Positions 7,133 through 15,082 of a stretch of 42,770 nucleotides of DNA are shown piece by piece. A program made the translations under genes and the position numbers. The number at the start of each line of letters is the position of its first letter. Within the stretch, counting starts at the first letter, position 1. This stretch comes from a virus, in the IMG/VR virus record IMGVR_UViG_3300042691_034392, positions 1 to 42,770 of that record; one strand, written 5' to 3'. The notes beneath the pieces are model-generated. The model was not told the origin of the DNA, did not search any database, and saw only the letters and a list, made by a program, of their open reading frames with translations.

Positions 7133-10100
7133 TAGCTATGTCTAAAAGAGTTACCTGTTTGTTTATCAACTACCCTAGAAACCTTAGAAGTTACTTTTGT
7201 GCCATCCATAATAACTGCTATTTTGCCTGCTTGCATATCTGCTCTCAGTCCTTTTATCTCTGCAATCAATTCATCCATTCTTGCCGTTTGTGCATCTTCC
7301 TTACCTTCCCCACCAGCACCACCTGCATCAAGTCCTAACATATCAGCAAGACCTATTGTAATTGCTTGGATTGCTGCTAGTGCTGCTATACCCGGCAATG
7401 CAATCAATCCAGCGCTTCCTAAAAATATTAAAGCTGATGCTAATCCAAATAAAGCTAAAGATAATAAAGCTATTGGAGCAATTAATCCAACTATACCACC
7501 TAATGAACTCATTATTGTAGATATACTTGTAGCAACAGGTTCTAATGAAGAACCTAAAGCATTTAATCCATTTGCTAATATCGTAATTCCGGTTCCCAAT
7601 ATAGTTAAAGCAATACCCAATCCAATTAATGCAATTATACCGGCGCCAAATACCATAGCACCAACACCAGTAAACATAATAGCACCTAAAGCAAAAACAG
7701 CTCCAGCAAATATTACTAATCCAGCTGCTGCTGCTATTACCGAATCCATACTTAATCCTGCTAATAAACTCATAGCAAATGCAAAAGGAATTAATGCAAT
7801 TCCCAAAGCTGCTATTGCTACCGCACCAACTATAATATCTGCTGCGAATTTACCAATAACAAATGCACCTAATGCAAATGCTGCTAATGCTAATCCACCA
7901 AATATAACACCATTCCAATCAATACCAGCAAATTGTTGAAATGCCAAAGCACTTAATGCTATTACACCTGCTAACAATCCTAATACTAATACACCTTGCA
8001 ATGCGTTACTACCAAATGATTTTAATCCTTTTCCTAATGCTGTTAATGCTATACCCGTTGGTACTCCTAAAAATGCTATGGCTGCCATACCTATCGCACC
8101 TACAGTCATTACTGCAAATGCACCAGCTGCCACAACCAATGCTAGTGAACCTAAGAATACCTTACCATCACCCATTTTCTTTAATCCTTTAGCCATATCT
8201 TCTAAACCTTTACCAACACCACTTACATTCATTTTAGATAAAAAGAATAATGATGGAAGGCCAGGTAACATAGCCAAAAATCCTAAACCAGTTGGTATTA
8301 AATTTAATGCACCAAAAAGAACTTTACCATCACCCATTGCTTTTAACCCTTTAGCAAGGTCTTTTAATTTATCACCAACTCCTTTTTGAGAAACTTTATT
8401 AGCAGCATCTTCGGTTTTATTATCTAAGCCGGGAGCTTCAGGTTTTTTACTTCCAAAATCTAATTTTTTACCAAACAATCCAGCTACTTTTACAGCGGCT
8501 GCTTTCAACATATTTTTAACAAAACCAAATGAAGATTGAACAATACCTTTCATATCTATTCCTAATGCACTAAGTCCTGTACCCAATTGCCCTGCTGCTA
8601 TTACCATAGCTCCCATACCTTTTAGTGCACTACCCAATCCAGTTGTTGCAAATGCTGTAAATGATTCATTTATTTTTTCAAAAGTGGTAAGCTGCATTGT
8701 ACCATCATCATTCAACTTATCTTGATTTTTTACCATCTTATCCATTTCTTCAACGGATAATCCTAAAGTTTTAGCTGCCTGACGTTTTTGGAAAATGTTC
8801 ATTTTTTCCCATTCAGCTTGCCCACCTAATGCGTTTAATGTTTCTTTTACAGCTGCTCCTATTTCTCCTTCAAATGCTAATGCCCTTGCTCTATTTAAAT
8901 TTATACTTTTACCAAGCATTGCACCCAATTCCAATTCGTTATTAATAGATTCTTCAAAATCCAAAAGTGAATCAGTTACTTTTGTCATTGAATCCATATT
9001 AACGCCTAATCTTGCTGCTGCTACTGCTGCTTCTGCAATATTTTTTCCACCATCTTTTCCATATTCGGCAAATGCTTTTGCAGATTTAGCAACATCTTTC
9101 ATTACGGCAGATGGCATTACACCTTTTTGTTTTGCTAATGCTTTTGTACTAGCTGCCATATCGGCTGCTATCGAAGTAGAGTTACCATTTAATCGAGCAA
9201 AGTTTGCAGTTAGGGTTGCTGCTTCATCACCTGATATACCCATATTCATAGCCATCAGGTTCGTATTCAACTGAGTACCAAATGTTACATCTTGCATTCC
9301 ACCCAATTCTCTATTGAGTGCCTCTGCTGTTTGATTAGCATCTTTAAATACGAATGATAATGCTGTTGCTGATAATGTTGCTCCACCTAAATATCCTCCC
9401 ATTGATTTTACGGATTCACCTAATTTATCCATTACGTGTCCGGCACCAATCAGAGTCATACCAACAAAACCTCTCCAACCACTAAATAATATTTTAGCAG
9501 TACCTATAATTCCTCGCAGTGTTTTTTCTATACCTTTATATGCATCAATCTGCTTTTGTATAATTTCTTTTGTTTCTTTTGATATAGTTGCATATTGCCC
9601 AGCTATATTTAAATTCCTATCATTTCTTTGTAAAATATTTTCAAAAATATCAGCTTGCTGGCCGGTGAGTTGCCCCATTGCTTTTGCTTGACCTACCTGT
9701 TGATTAATTTTTTCAACTTGTTCTGCATATTGTGCTCTAATTGATTTTTGTGCTTCAACATCATCCGGTCCTAATTCTGCTAATTTTTGTTGTAGGCCTG
9801 TTAATTTGTTTGTTTCTGCTAAAATGTTTTGTACTAATTCATATTTTTCAGAATCAGCACCTTCTTGTCTTAAAGAATTTAAAATGCTTGCTTGACTTAT
9901 TTTTAATCCTCTTGCTTGACTATCGGTAAGATTTTTATATATTGCACTTATAGATTCTAATGAACCAATTTCTTGCTTTTGTTGAGAAACTATACCCATT
10001 TGCTTTTGAGCATGTCCTTTTAAAGCTTCTAATCTTCTTTTTTGTACTTTTTCTAGCTTAGCTTCTAAAGCCTCAATTTGTCTTATTTTTGATAATTGTT

Positions 10101-10215
10101 CGGCAGTAAGATTGTCTTGTTGCTCCGCAAGTTTTACGGCCTGTTTCATAGCCGCTAATCTTTCGGAATAACTTTTACTTAAATCATCCTGAAAATTTAA
10201 AATATTATCTGCCAC
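7132..10215 (-). CDS. Tail tape measure protein, 1027 aa, GTG start
   Basis: The longest gene of the tail operon. The first 240 residues are coiled-coil (repeated Lys/Glu/Gln heptads with AEQ and KLE patterns). A mixed helical region to about 620 follows. From about 655 to 985 there is a series of long Gly/Ala/Leu/Ile hydrophobic segments, for example GLALAAFALGAFVIGKFAAD. The last 60 residues are soluble. This architecture and the position downstream of sheath and tube are typical of tape measure proteins, which set tail length and line the tube. At about 1.5 Angstrom per residue it predicts a tail near 150 nm. The reading starts at GTG (10215), 11 nt after the previous stop and without an obvious Shine-Dalgarno; the next in-frame ATG is codon 24. 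Confidence 0.85.
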   Translation of the reverse strand: MADNILNFQDDLSKSYSERLAAMKQAVKLAEQQDNLTAEQLSKIRQIEALEAKLEKVQKRRLEALKGHAQKQMGIVSQQKQEIGSLESISAIYKNLTDSQARGLKISQASILNSLRQEGADSEKYELVQNILAETNKLTGLQQKLAELGPDDVEAQKSIRAQYAEQVEKINQQVGQAKAMGQLTGQQADIFENILQRNDRNLNIAGQYATISKETKEIIQKQIDAYKGIEKTLRGIIGTAKILFSGWRGFVGMTLIGAGHVMDKLGESVKSMGGYLGGATLSATALSFVFKDANQTAEALNRELGGMQDVTFGTQLNTNLMAMNMGISGDEAATLTANFARLNGNSTSIAADMAASTKALAKQKGVMPSAVMKDVAKSAKAFAEYGKDGGKNIAEAAVAAARLGVNMDSMTKVTDSLLDFEESINNELELGAMLGKSINLNRARALAFEGEIGAAVKETLNALGGQAEWEKMNIFQKRQAAKTLGLSVEEMDKMVKNQDKLNDDGTMQLTTFEKINESFTAFATTGLGSALKGMGAMVIAAGQLGTGLSALGIDMKGIVQSSFGFVKNMLKAAAVKVAGLFGKKLDFGSKKPEAPGLDNKTEDAANKVSQKGVGDKLKDLAKGLKAMGDGKVLFGALNLIPTGLGFLAMLPGLPSLFFLSKMNVSGVGKGLEDMAKGLKKMGDGKVFLGSLALVVAAGAFAVMTVGAIGMAAIAFLGVPTGIALTALGKGLKSFGSNALQGVLVLGLLAGVIALSALAFQQFAGIDWNGVIFGGLALAAFALGAFVIGKFAADIIVGAVAIAALGIALIPFAFAMSLLAGLSMDSVIAAAAGLVIFAGAVFALGAIMFTGVGAMVFGAGIIALIGLGIALTILGTGITILANGLNALGSSLEPVATSISTIMSSLGGIVGLIAPIALLSLALFGLASALIFLGSAGLIALPGIAALAAIQAITIGLADMLGLDAGGAGGEGKEDAQTARMDELIAEIKGLRADMQAGKIAVIMDGTKVTSKVSRVVDKQTGNSFRHS

Positions 10216-10226
10216 TTGCTATTGCT

Positions 10227-10436
10227 TTATAGTTCTTTTAGTGCTTTATAGAATTTATCTCTATCCGCTTTAATTTTTTTCATATATTCAATATGTTCGG
10301 GCGGAAGTTTAGCTTTTTCAGCTTTTTTAATAATTTGGTCAGCTGCATTTTTAGCTAACCCTTGAAAAAAATTAGCTACAAATTTATCAGCTGCATCAAA
10401 TACACCTTCTTTAATTTGTTTTTTATTGTTTGACAT
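10227..10436 (-). CDS. Small helical protein of unknown function, 69 aa
   Basis: A short, Lys-rich, all-helical protein (KKQIKEGVFDAADKFVANFF at the start, a KLPPEH turn at about 43-47, then a second helix). It opens the tape-measure operon, 20 nt after a TATTTATA element and 11 nt before the tape measure start. No family was recognised. Its place between the gp26-like baseplate gene and the tape measure gene suggests a tail-assembly helper, for example one binding the tape measure, but that is inference from position only. Confidence 0.65.
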   Translation of the reverse strand: MSNNKKQIKEGVFDAADKFVANFFQGLAKNAADQIIKKAEKAKLPPEHIEYMKKIKADRDKFYKALKEL

Positions 10437-10456
10437 AGTATTTCAGGTTTATATTC

Positions 10457-10464
10457 TATAAATA
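10457..10464 (-). promoter_or_regulatory. Candidate late promoter TATTTATA for the tape-measure operon
   Basis: The minus strand reads TATTTATA ending 20 nt before the ATG of the 69-aa gene and just downstream of a terminator. There is no TTTG box about 20 nt upstream. Confidence 0.55.
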
Positions 10465-10470
10465 TTGGTA

Positions 10471-10501
10471 AATAAAAAAGTGAGGATTATCTCCTCACTT
10501 T
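10471..10501 (-). terminator. Rho-independent terminator after the gp26-like/frameshift unit
   Basis: A 10-bp inverted repeat (10501-10492 pairs with 10486-10477; core AGTGAGGA / TCCTCACT) has a 5-nt GATAA loop. On the minus strand it is followed by a T-rich tract (TTTTTTATTT). The loop contains the stop codon of the downstream overlapping frame. Confidence 0.85.
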
Positions 10502-10705
10502 CGGCATTTTTGGCATCTTCATTTTAGATTGCATCTTTTTATTTTCTTCGGCTTCTTTTTTCTTTATATCAACCAATTTATTGAAATAGAATCTTCTAAG
10601 GTAGGTTGGCATGTGATATACTTCCCACCATGTAAATCCGTTTCCAAAATGAAGCATTTCCCATATTTGAGAATGTAAAGTAACCTTATAATCAGTTGGA
10701 AGGGT
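10487..10705 (-). CDS. Short baseplate/tail chaperone-like frame, probably expressed by frameshift from the gp26-like gene
   Basis: This frame is open from 10753 to the TAA at 10489-10487 and overlaps the end of the gp26-like gene. After a TTTTTTT run (10712-10706) it encodes 72 residues: TLPTDYKVTLHSQIWEMLHF, then GFTWWEVYHMPTYLRRFYF, then a Lys/Glu-rich tail. The pattern GFT....VY.MP..LR.FY..KL looks like a conserved small phage protein of the gp51/tail-chaperone kind. The only ATG (10657) would remove the LPTDYKVTLHSQIWE part, which looks like protein, and has no ribosome-binding site. A +1 (or -2) slip at the T run would give a 341-aa fusion with the upstream protein. Expression by frameshift is inference; a 54-aa product from the ATG is the alternative. 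Confidence 0.6.
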   Translation of the reverse strand, partial: TLPTDYKVTLHSQIWEMLHFGNGFTWWEVYHMPTYLRRFYFNKLVDIKKKEAEENKKMQSKMKMPKMPKVRR

Positions 10706-11513
10706 AAAAAAAGTTAATCCCGAAGGGAATATCCAGCGCCTCCGATTCGCCCGTTACTTCAGATGTAAATACAAATCTCATATCCATATCAGGTGATAAA
10801 TCTTTTACATAAGCTCTGAATGCTTTTGTATCTCTTGCTAAGAATTGATTTTGAACCCATCTATTGATAAACCCTCTATCTGAATTTCCATCAACCATTG
10901 TAATCATATATCTCAAACGAGTTGTTACATCAGATGCTAATGATGAATTTTTATTTAATCTTTCCAAAGCTTGAATTTCTTTAGTAATTTCAACCTCATC
11001 TTTATGAGTTAATAATCTGAATTCAACCTCTTTACCATTTGAAGGTAATGTAAATGTATATCTATTTTTAGGATTTAATTTTTCAAAATCAATATCTTTA
11101 GTTTGAATTTTAGAAAGGTCAATTACAGTTCTTTGCTTCTCACCAGTAAAAGGGTCAGTAATTTCTACTTCATAATCAGCTCCATAACCTAAAATACGAG
11201 TTGCTAAAAGAATAGCATTTTTATCACCAATATAAACATCATCTATATTCAAACCAGGTTCTACAACTACAGATTCAAATAATTTATCCAATACAACACC
11301 TTTCTTAATAAGATTTTGAGATGCAAGTATATCTTCCTCTTTTGCGGTCATATACTTTAATTCAATTGTTCCTTTTCTTAAAGGGTGTCCTTCTGGATAC
11401 ACTAAACCTTGCGATGGTAATTCTACTACTTCTGTAGGGAAGTCGAATGTTTTGTGTGTAACTTTTGGTTGTTCTATAATATCTTCAACCACTTTATTTG
11501 TCATTTCTGCCAT
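10692..11513 (-). CDS. gp26: gp26-like baseplate protein, 273 aa
   Basis: The sequence fits the T4 baseplate (gp26-like) family seen in many T4-related phages. After about 30 residues it has LPSQGLVYPEGHPL, then GTIELKYMTAKEEDILAS, a KGVVLDKL helix and GDKNAILLATRILGYG. The C-terminal half has charged helices (THKDEVEITKEIQALERL) and ends DIPFGINFFYPSN, a typical family ending. In T4 the equivalent takes part in baseplate hub assembly. Its transcript begins at a TATTTATA element 24 nt upstream and follows the terminator of the tail tube gene. The TTT TTT TAC run just before the stop looks like a slippery site leading into the downstream frame. Confidence 0.8.
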   Translation of the reverse strand: MAEMTNKVVEDIIEQPKVTHKTFDFPTEVVELPSQGLVYPEGHPLRKGTIELKYMTAKEEDILASQNLIKKGVVLDKLFESVVVEPGLNIDDVYIGDKNAILLATRILGYGADYEVEITDPFTGEKQRTVIDLSKIQTKDIDFEKLNPKNRYTFTLPSNGKEVEFRLLTHKDEVEITKEIQALERLNKNSSLASDVTTRLRYMITMVDGNSDRGFINRWVQNQFLARDTKAFRAYVKDLSPDMDMRFVFTSEVTGESEALDIPFGINFFYPSN

Positions 11514-11537
11514 AACTATTGTGTTTTAATTTGTATA

Positions 11538-11545
11538 TATAAATA
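11538..11545 (-). promoter_or_regulatory. Candidate late promoter TATTTATA for the gp26-like gene
   Basis: The minus strand reads TATTTATA, ending 24 nt before the ATG at 11513 and lying between the tail tube terminator and the gene. It is an exact match to the motif found in the other gaps. Confidence 0.55.
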
Positions 11546-11564
11546 CATAAAAATTAAAAAATTG

Positions 11565-11597
11565 AAAATAAAAAAGGGGATACTTTTGGTATCCCCT
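11565..11597 (-). terminator. Rho-independent terminator after the tail tube gene
   Basis: A 9-bp stem (11597-11589 with 11583-11575; AGGGGATAC / GTATCCCCT) with a 5-nt loop is followed on the minus strand by TTTTTTATTTT. It lies 22 nt after the tail tube stop codon. Confidence 0.88.
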
Positions 11598-11618
11598 GTT
11601 TTTATAATTGTGAAAATA

Positions 11619-12107
11619 TTAGAATTCAAGAATTGCGTAATCGTAGGAAAGTGTCAATTCAATTGATGCTGGCTCATTAGAGTCGAATGCTACATCACCA
11701 AAGTTTGCTTGGTTAATGAAAGCACCTTTTAGTTTCCACTGCTCAATCTTATCACCAACAGGACCTAACATATAGAAATCTATATCTTTTTTATAGAAGT
11801 CTGCGTAGCCATCTCTACCAGTGATAGATTCATGTGATAAACGAACCCACTCCATTACCGCTTGTGCTCCAGAAGGAACAATTGGGTCAAAAAGTGTGAT
11901 TGTTATATCTTGCCACTCACCTTTACCTTTCAATTTTCTTTTTACGTTGATGTGGTCTAAGGTTACAACTTCAAATTGTATAGAAGGTCTTGCTGCTGCC
12001 TTAACTAAGTATGATTGGATACCGTCTATTTCCATTACATAGCGGTTCTTCATTTTAGGTTCGAAGTTCGTATAGAACATCTTGTCAAACTCTAATATTT
12101 CTGCCAT
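11619..12107 (-). CDS. gp19: Tail tube protein (gp19-like), 162 aa
   Basis: This is the structural subunit of the inner tail tube, stacked in hexameric rings within the sheath. Length and sequence fit the T4 gp19 family: KNRYVMEIDGI near 20-30, ARPSIQFEVVTLDHINVKRK, WQDITITLFDPI, an AVMEWVRLSHES helix and a closing SIELTLSYDYAILEF strand. It follows the sheath gene by 53 nt, the usual T4-like order, and is preceded by an AAGGG ribosome-binding site 7 nt before the ATG. A TATTTAT element 24 nt upstream and a strong terminator just downstream would give it its own abundant short mRNA, in addition to read-through from the sheath. Confidence 0.92.
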   Translation of the reverse strand: MAEILEFDKMFYTNFEPKMKNRYVMEIDGIQSYLVKAAARPSIQFEVVTLDHINVKRKLKGKGEWQDITITLFDPIVPSGAQAVMEWVRLSHESITGRDGYADFYKKDIDFYMLGPVGDKIEQWKLKGAFINQANFGDVAFDSNEPASIELTLSYDYAILEF

Positions 12108-12131
12108 TTTATTTCCCTTTTATTTTATATT

Positions 12132-12139
12132 AATAAATA
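12132..12139 (-). promoter_or_regulatory. Candidate late promoter TATTTATT for the tail tube gene
   Basis: The minus strand reads TATTTATT (TAATATTTATTAAT in context), ending 24 nt before the tail tube ATG, in the 53-nt gap after the sheath gene. Confidence 0.5.
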
Positions 12140-12160
12140 TTACTTTACTTTGTTTTCATA

Positions 12161-14500
12161 TTATGCGGAGAAAGATGCCCCAGTTGGTAAGATGTTGAAA
12201 TCAATTACAATGAATTCAGCTGTCTTAGCCGGTTGTAGGAATATTTGTCCTGCTAATATGTTTCTATCAATTACATCCGGAGTGTTGTTGGTTTCATCCA
12301 TTACAACTCTGAATGCGTAAAGACCTTGTCTTTGTTGTACAGCCTCTAAGTAAGGATTCACAGTGTTTAAGAATCTTGCTCTAGTAGTTGCTGTATTTTG
12401 TTCGAACACTAAGAAACGAGAAGTAGATGCTACAAACTTTTTAAGTGTGATTAACAATCTTCTTACATTGATTCTATCAAGTGCTGAAGCCTTATCTTGC
12501 AAAGTCTTCTGTCCGAATGCTACAATACCTTGCCCAGGGAATGCTGCGATTGGGTTTACTTTGTTCTCATATAGAGTATCTCTTTCAGCGTGCGTTAATC
12601 TATTTAACACACTAACTGCTCCAACGATACCACCTCTATTCAAACCAGCAGGTGCGAACCATTCTGCTGCCAATCTATCATTTGCTGCGTAAACAGCCGG
12701 CATCAATACTGATGGTGGTACTGCTAACAATTTGTTAGTATTTGTATCTACTGTCTTAACCCAAGGATAGTAAGTTGCTACATAGTTTGAATCTACAGCG
12801 TTTGATTGTGCAGTTGCTTCAGCTATTGTTGCATCTACTTTATTGAAATCAGCGATGTAGAAACAATCTTGTCTATTTTCAACCATATCAATTACTTTTG
12901 TAGTAACTGCTGGGTGATATTCTCTGATAATACCTGGTGTTACAACCATATTAATATCAAACTCATCAGCGTTAGAAATTGCGTTAATTGCTTTTTCATA
13001 TGCTAAAGTACCAGTTGATACTGAAGTTGCTAAGTTCAAACCTTGCGAATTAGATACACTAATATCAGAACCTAAGTTAATTTTAGTTGTTGGTGCAATA
13101 CCATCAAAACCTCTTTGGAATCCTAAAGCGAATTGTCTCTTAGCCATATCAGTAGAATTCGAACCAGTCATCACATAAGTTAATTGTGAATCAAATGCGA
13201 AATCAACGTTTGCTCCAGCAACTGCTCCGTTTGGAATTGGTTTCATATACATCTTATTATCCATAGAGATACCAGATGTTTCAAAATCAAATCCAGAGAA
13301 ATACAATGGAGATGATGCTGAGTTGTTTGCCGAACCTGTTGTGAATATCACTGCAGGTACTTTTGCTGCCTCATTAGAGTTATTAGCTTTGATTGGGTTG
13401 ATGTAAGCTGCGTGTCCAAATGGTGCAGCTGAAATTGGGTAGGTACCAGGACCACCAATTGATGTATCATCCATAACAACAACTCTTACATATTTAGATT
13501 GATTAGCCCAATCACCATATTCAGTAATCTTACCATCATCACCTACAGTATAATATCTATCACCAATTCTTCTAGCGATATAGTTTACTGAAGATGGGTC
13601 TAAGTTTACATTAGCGAATGTTTCTAATACAACTTTTCTCTTATCAGTGTCATCGTATCTTCTAATAGTTACAGTGAATGTAGAATAGTCAGTTGCACCA
13701 TCTTCACCAGCTGCCTTTACATTAGAGATACCAATTTTGAATTTTGTATTATAGTTTGTACCATGTCCGATACTCTTAAATTGGAATAAGTTATATCTTT
13801 GGCCACTTATTAATTGAGAAACAACAATTGGAGTTTCAGCTTGAGATGCTTCACCATAAATTTGGTCAGGAAGTGTAGTACCACTAATTACTGTGCTACT
13901 CAATACTGAACCAGTATAGTATGCTGCTTTATCTTCAAAGAAAAGATATGAATATCCAATCTTAGAACCAAATGCTGATTCACCAAATACATCTGCTAAA
14001 TCGTTAGTTGCGGTTGCAAGTACAGATGCGGATACATTTCCGTTTGTACCAGAACCACTAATACCACTAACAGTAAATGAACCAGATGTGGTTAAGCTTG
14101 ATACGATTGTAGGATTGTTTGCAAAACCTACTGATTCATCACCTACTTCAGTTGAGTAAAGTACACCAACTATTTTTTCTCCTAATCCAGCTGAACCAGA
14201 AGCGATAATACCCAAAGCGTTCTTTTGGGTATATCCACCAGTTCCAGCAACTCTTACGATTGTTGCTTGTCCAGCTTCTCTTAAATAGTTTTGTACTGCA
14301 TACTCAGTATAGTAAGTTCCATCAACTTTTCCGAACATTTCTTCGAATTCAGCTTGAGTTCTTACAATAGTAGGTACGAATGCAGGTCCTTCTTTTAAAG
14401 GTCCTATGAATGCGGCGCCGATTTCACCTATACCCTGTGGTAAGAATGATAAATCGTTTTCTCTTGTGAATACGCCAGGTGATACAATTCTTTCTGCCAT
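12161..14500 (-). CDS. gp18: Contractile tail sheath protein (gp18-like), 779 aa
   Basis: This is the major contractile sheath subunit. The N-terminus VSPGVFTRENDLSFLPQGIG, then IGAAFIGPLKEGPAFVPTIV and an EFEEMFGKVDGTYYTEYAVQ segment are classic for T4-like sheaths. The C-terminal domain is equally typical: NRLTHAERDTLYENKVNPIA, QKTLQDKASALDRINVRRLL, FVASTSRFLVFEQN and IVIDFNILPTGASF. T4 gp18 is about 659 aa; the extra length is in the surface-exposed middle (about 130-430), as in other relatives. It has the clearest Shine-Dalgarno in the window (GGAG at 14511-14508, 7 nt before the ATG) and an unusually long leader with hairpins. Confidence 0.95.
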   Translation of the reverse strand: MAERIVSPGVFTRENDLSFLPQGIGEIGAAFIGPLKEGPAFVPTIVRTQAEFEEMFGKVDGTYYTEYAVQNYLREAGQATIVRVAGTGGYTQKNALGIIASGSAGLGEKIVGVLYSTEVGDESVGFANNPTIVSSLTTSGSFTVSGISGSGTNGNVSASVLATATNDLADVFGESAFGSKIGYSYLFFEDKAAYYTGSVLSSTVISGTTLPDQIYGEASQAETPIVVSQLISGQRYNLFQFKSIGHGTNYNTKFKIGISNVKAAGEDGATDYSTFTVTIRRYDDTDKRKVVLETFANVNLDPSSVNYIARRIGDRYYTVGDDGKITEYGDWANQSKYVRVVVMDDTSIGGPGTYPISAAPFGHAAYINPIKANNSNEAAKVPAVIFTTGSANNSASSPLYFSGFDFETSGISMDNKMYMKPIPNGAVAGANVDFAFDSQLTYVMTGSNSTDMAKRQFALGFQRGFDGIAPTTKINLGSDISVSNSQGLNLATSVSTGTLAYEKAINAISNADEFDINMVVTPGIIREYHPAVTTKVIDMVENRQDCFYIADFNKVDATIAEATAQSNAVDSNYVATYYPWVKTVDTNTNKLLAVPPSVLMPAVYAANDRLAAEWFAPAGLNRGGIVGAVSVLNRLTHAERDTLYENKVNPIAAFPGQGIVAFGQKTLQDKASALDRINVRRLLITLKKFVASTSRFLVFEQNTATTRARFLNTVNPYLEAVQQRQGLYAFRVVMDETNNTPDVIDRNILAGQIFLQPAKTAEFIVIDFNILPTGASFSA

Positions 14501-14530
14501 TTTATTTCTCCAATTAAGTTTTTATGATAG

Positions 14531-14548
14531 TTTTGGACATTTCCAAAA
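14531..14548 (-). promoter_or_regulatory. Hairpin in the sheath mRNA leader
   Basis: A perfect 7-bp inverted repeat (TTTTGGA / TCCAAAA, 4-nt loop) lies between the candidate promoter and the sheath start codon. It could stabilise the 5' end of this abundant mRNA. Confidence 0.35.
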
Positions 14549-14554
14549 TTCAAG

Positions 14555-14562
14555 TATAAATA
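14555..14562 (-). promoter_or_regulatory. Candidate late promoter TATTTATA for the tail sheath
   Basis: The minus strand reads TTATATTTATACTTG here. The motif ends 54 nt before the ATG, farther than at other genes, leaving a leader that contains a 7-bp hairpin. Confidence 0.5.
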
Positions 14563-14568
14563 TAATAA

Positions 14569-14613
14569 AAATGTTCAAAACACATTTTTAACCCAAACAT
14601 GCTTTGAACATTT
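14569..14613 (-). terminator. Inverted repeat, possible terminator after the 134-aa gene
   Basis: Perfect 11-bp arms (AAATGTTCAAA / TTTGAACATTT) flank a 23-nt spacer, and the minus strand continues TTATTATATTTAT. The stem is AT-rich and the loop long, so it may be a weak terminator or a protein-binding site instead. Confidence 0.4.
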
Positions 14614-14640
14614 AAATTATAGTTTTTTTACTATTACCTA

Positions 14641-15045
14641 TTATAAAGGTGTACTTCCTGAGATTGCTGGAGCAGCTGTTGAACCGCTTGTAGGACTCCA
14701 AGGTAAGTCATTTGTACTTACATCCAATCTATTGTACTTCTTACTATTGATTTGCTCCATAATTCTTTCATAAATGTGAGCCCAATAATTAGTAGCAACA
14801 TTATTACCAGCTACAGTATTTTTAACCCAATCTAATACTAATTCTTCAGTTAAATCTTTATAATCAATAAAGCCATCAGCATTTAAATCTTGTGGTTTAA
14901 AAGGAGTAGCTCCTGTAAAAGTACCGGTATTTCCCTGCTCATCGGTTGCAGTTACTGTCCAATGTGTACCTACTACTACATCTGTGAATGTATCAGTATT
15001 TTGTTTTCTTAGACCTGTTAATTTCCATTCGTATGTTAATGCCAT
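14641..15045 (-). CDS. DUF7936-like phage accessory protein, 134 aa
   Basis: The protein starts MALTYEWKLTGLRKQNTDTF and continues WTVTATDEQGNTGTFTGATPF, then an ELTEELVLDWVKNTV helix and a conserved-looking LPW near the end. This matches my memory of a small phage family (DUF7936) found near fibre and structural genes in T4-like and other aquatic phages; the function is not known. Residues about 54-65 (DLNADGFIDYKD) read like a calcium-binding EF-hand/dockerin loop, but family members that I recall have FIPFEELTEE there, so metal binding is unproven. It has its own TATTTAT element 20 nt upstream and lies between the giant fibre gene and the sheath gene. Confidence 0.65.
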   Translation of the reverse strand: MALTYEWKLTGLRKQNTDTFTDVVVGTHWTVTATDEQGNTGTFTGATPFKPQDLNADGFIDYKDLTEELVLDWVKNTVAGNNVATNYWAHIYERIMEQINSKKYNRLDVSTNDLPWSPTSGSTAAPAISGSTPL

Positions 15046-15065
15046 AATAAAGTTTTTTTCTTTTT

Positions 15066-15073
15066 AATAAATA
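15066..15073 (-). promoter_or_regulatory. Candidate late promoter TATTTATT for the 134-aa gene
   Basis: The minus strand reads TTATATTTATTAAA in the 37-nt gap after the 4146-aa fibre gene; the motif ends 20 nt before the ATG. Confidence 0.5.
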
Positions 15074-15082
15074 TAACTTATT

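Noticed and set aside
7199-7939. Plus-strand frame of 246 codons opposite the tape measure
   Set aside because: Antisense of the Gly/Ala/Ile-rich hydrophobic region; low-complexity Asn/Pro/Ala product with no homologous look.
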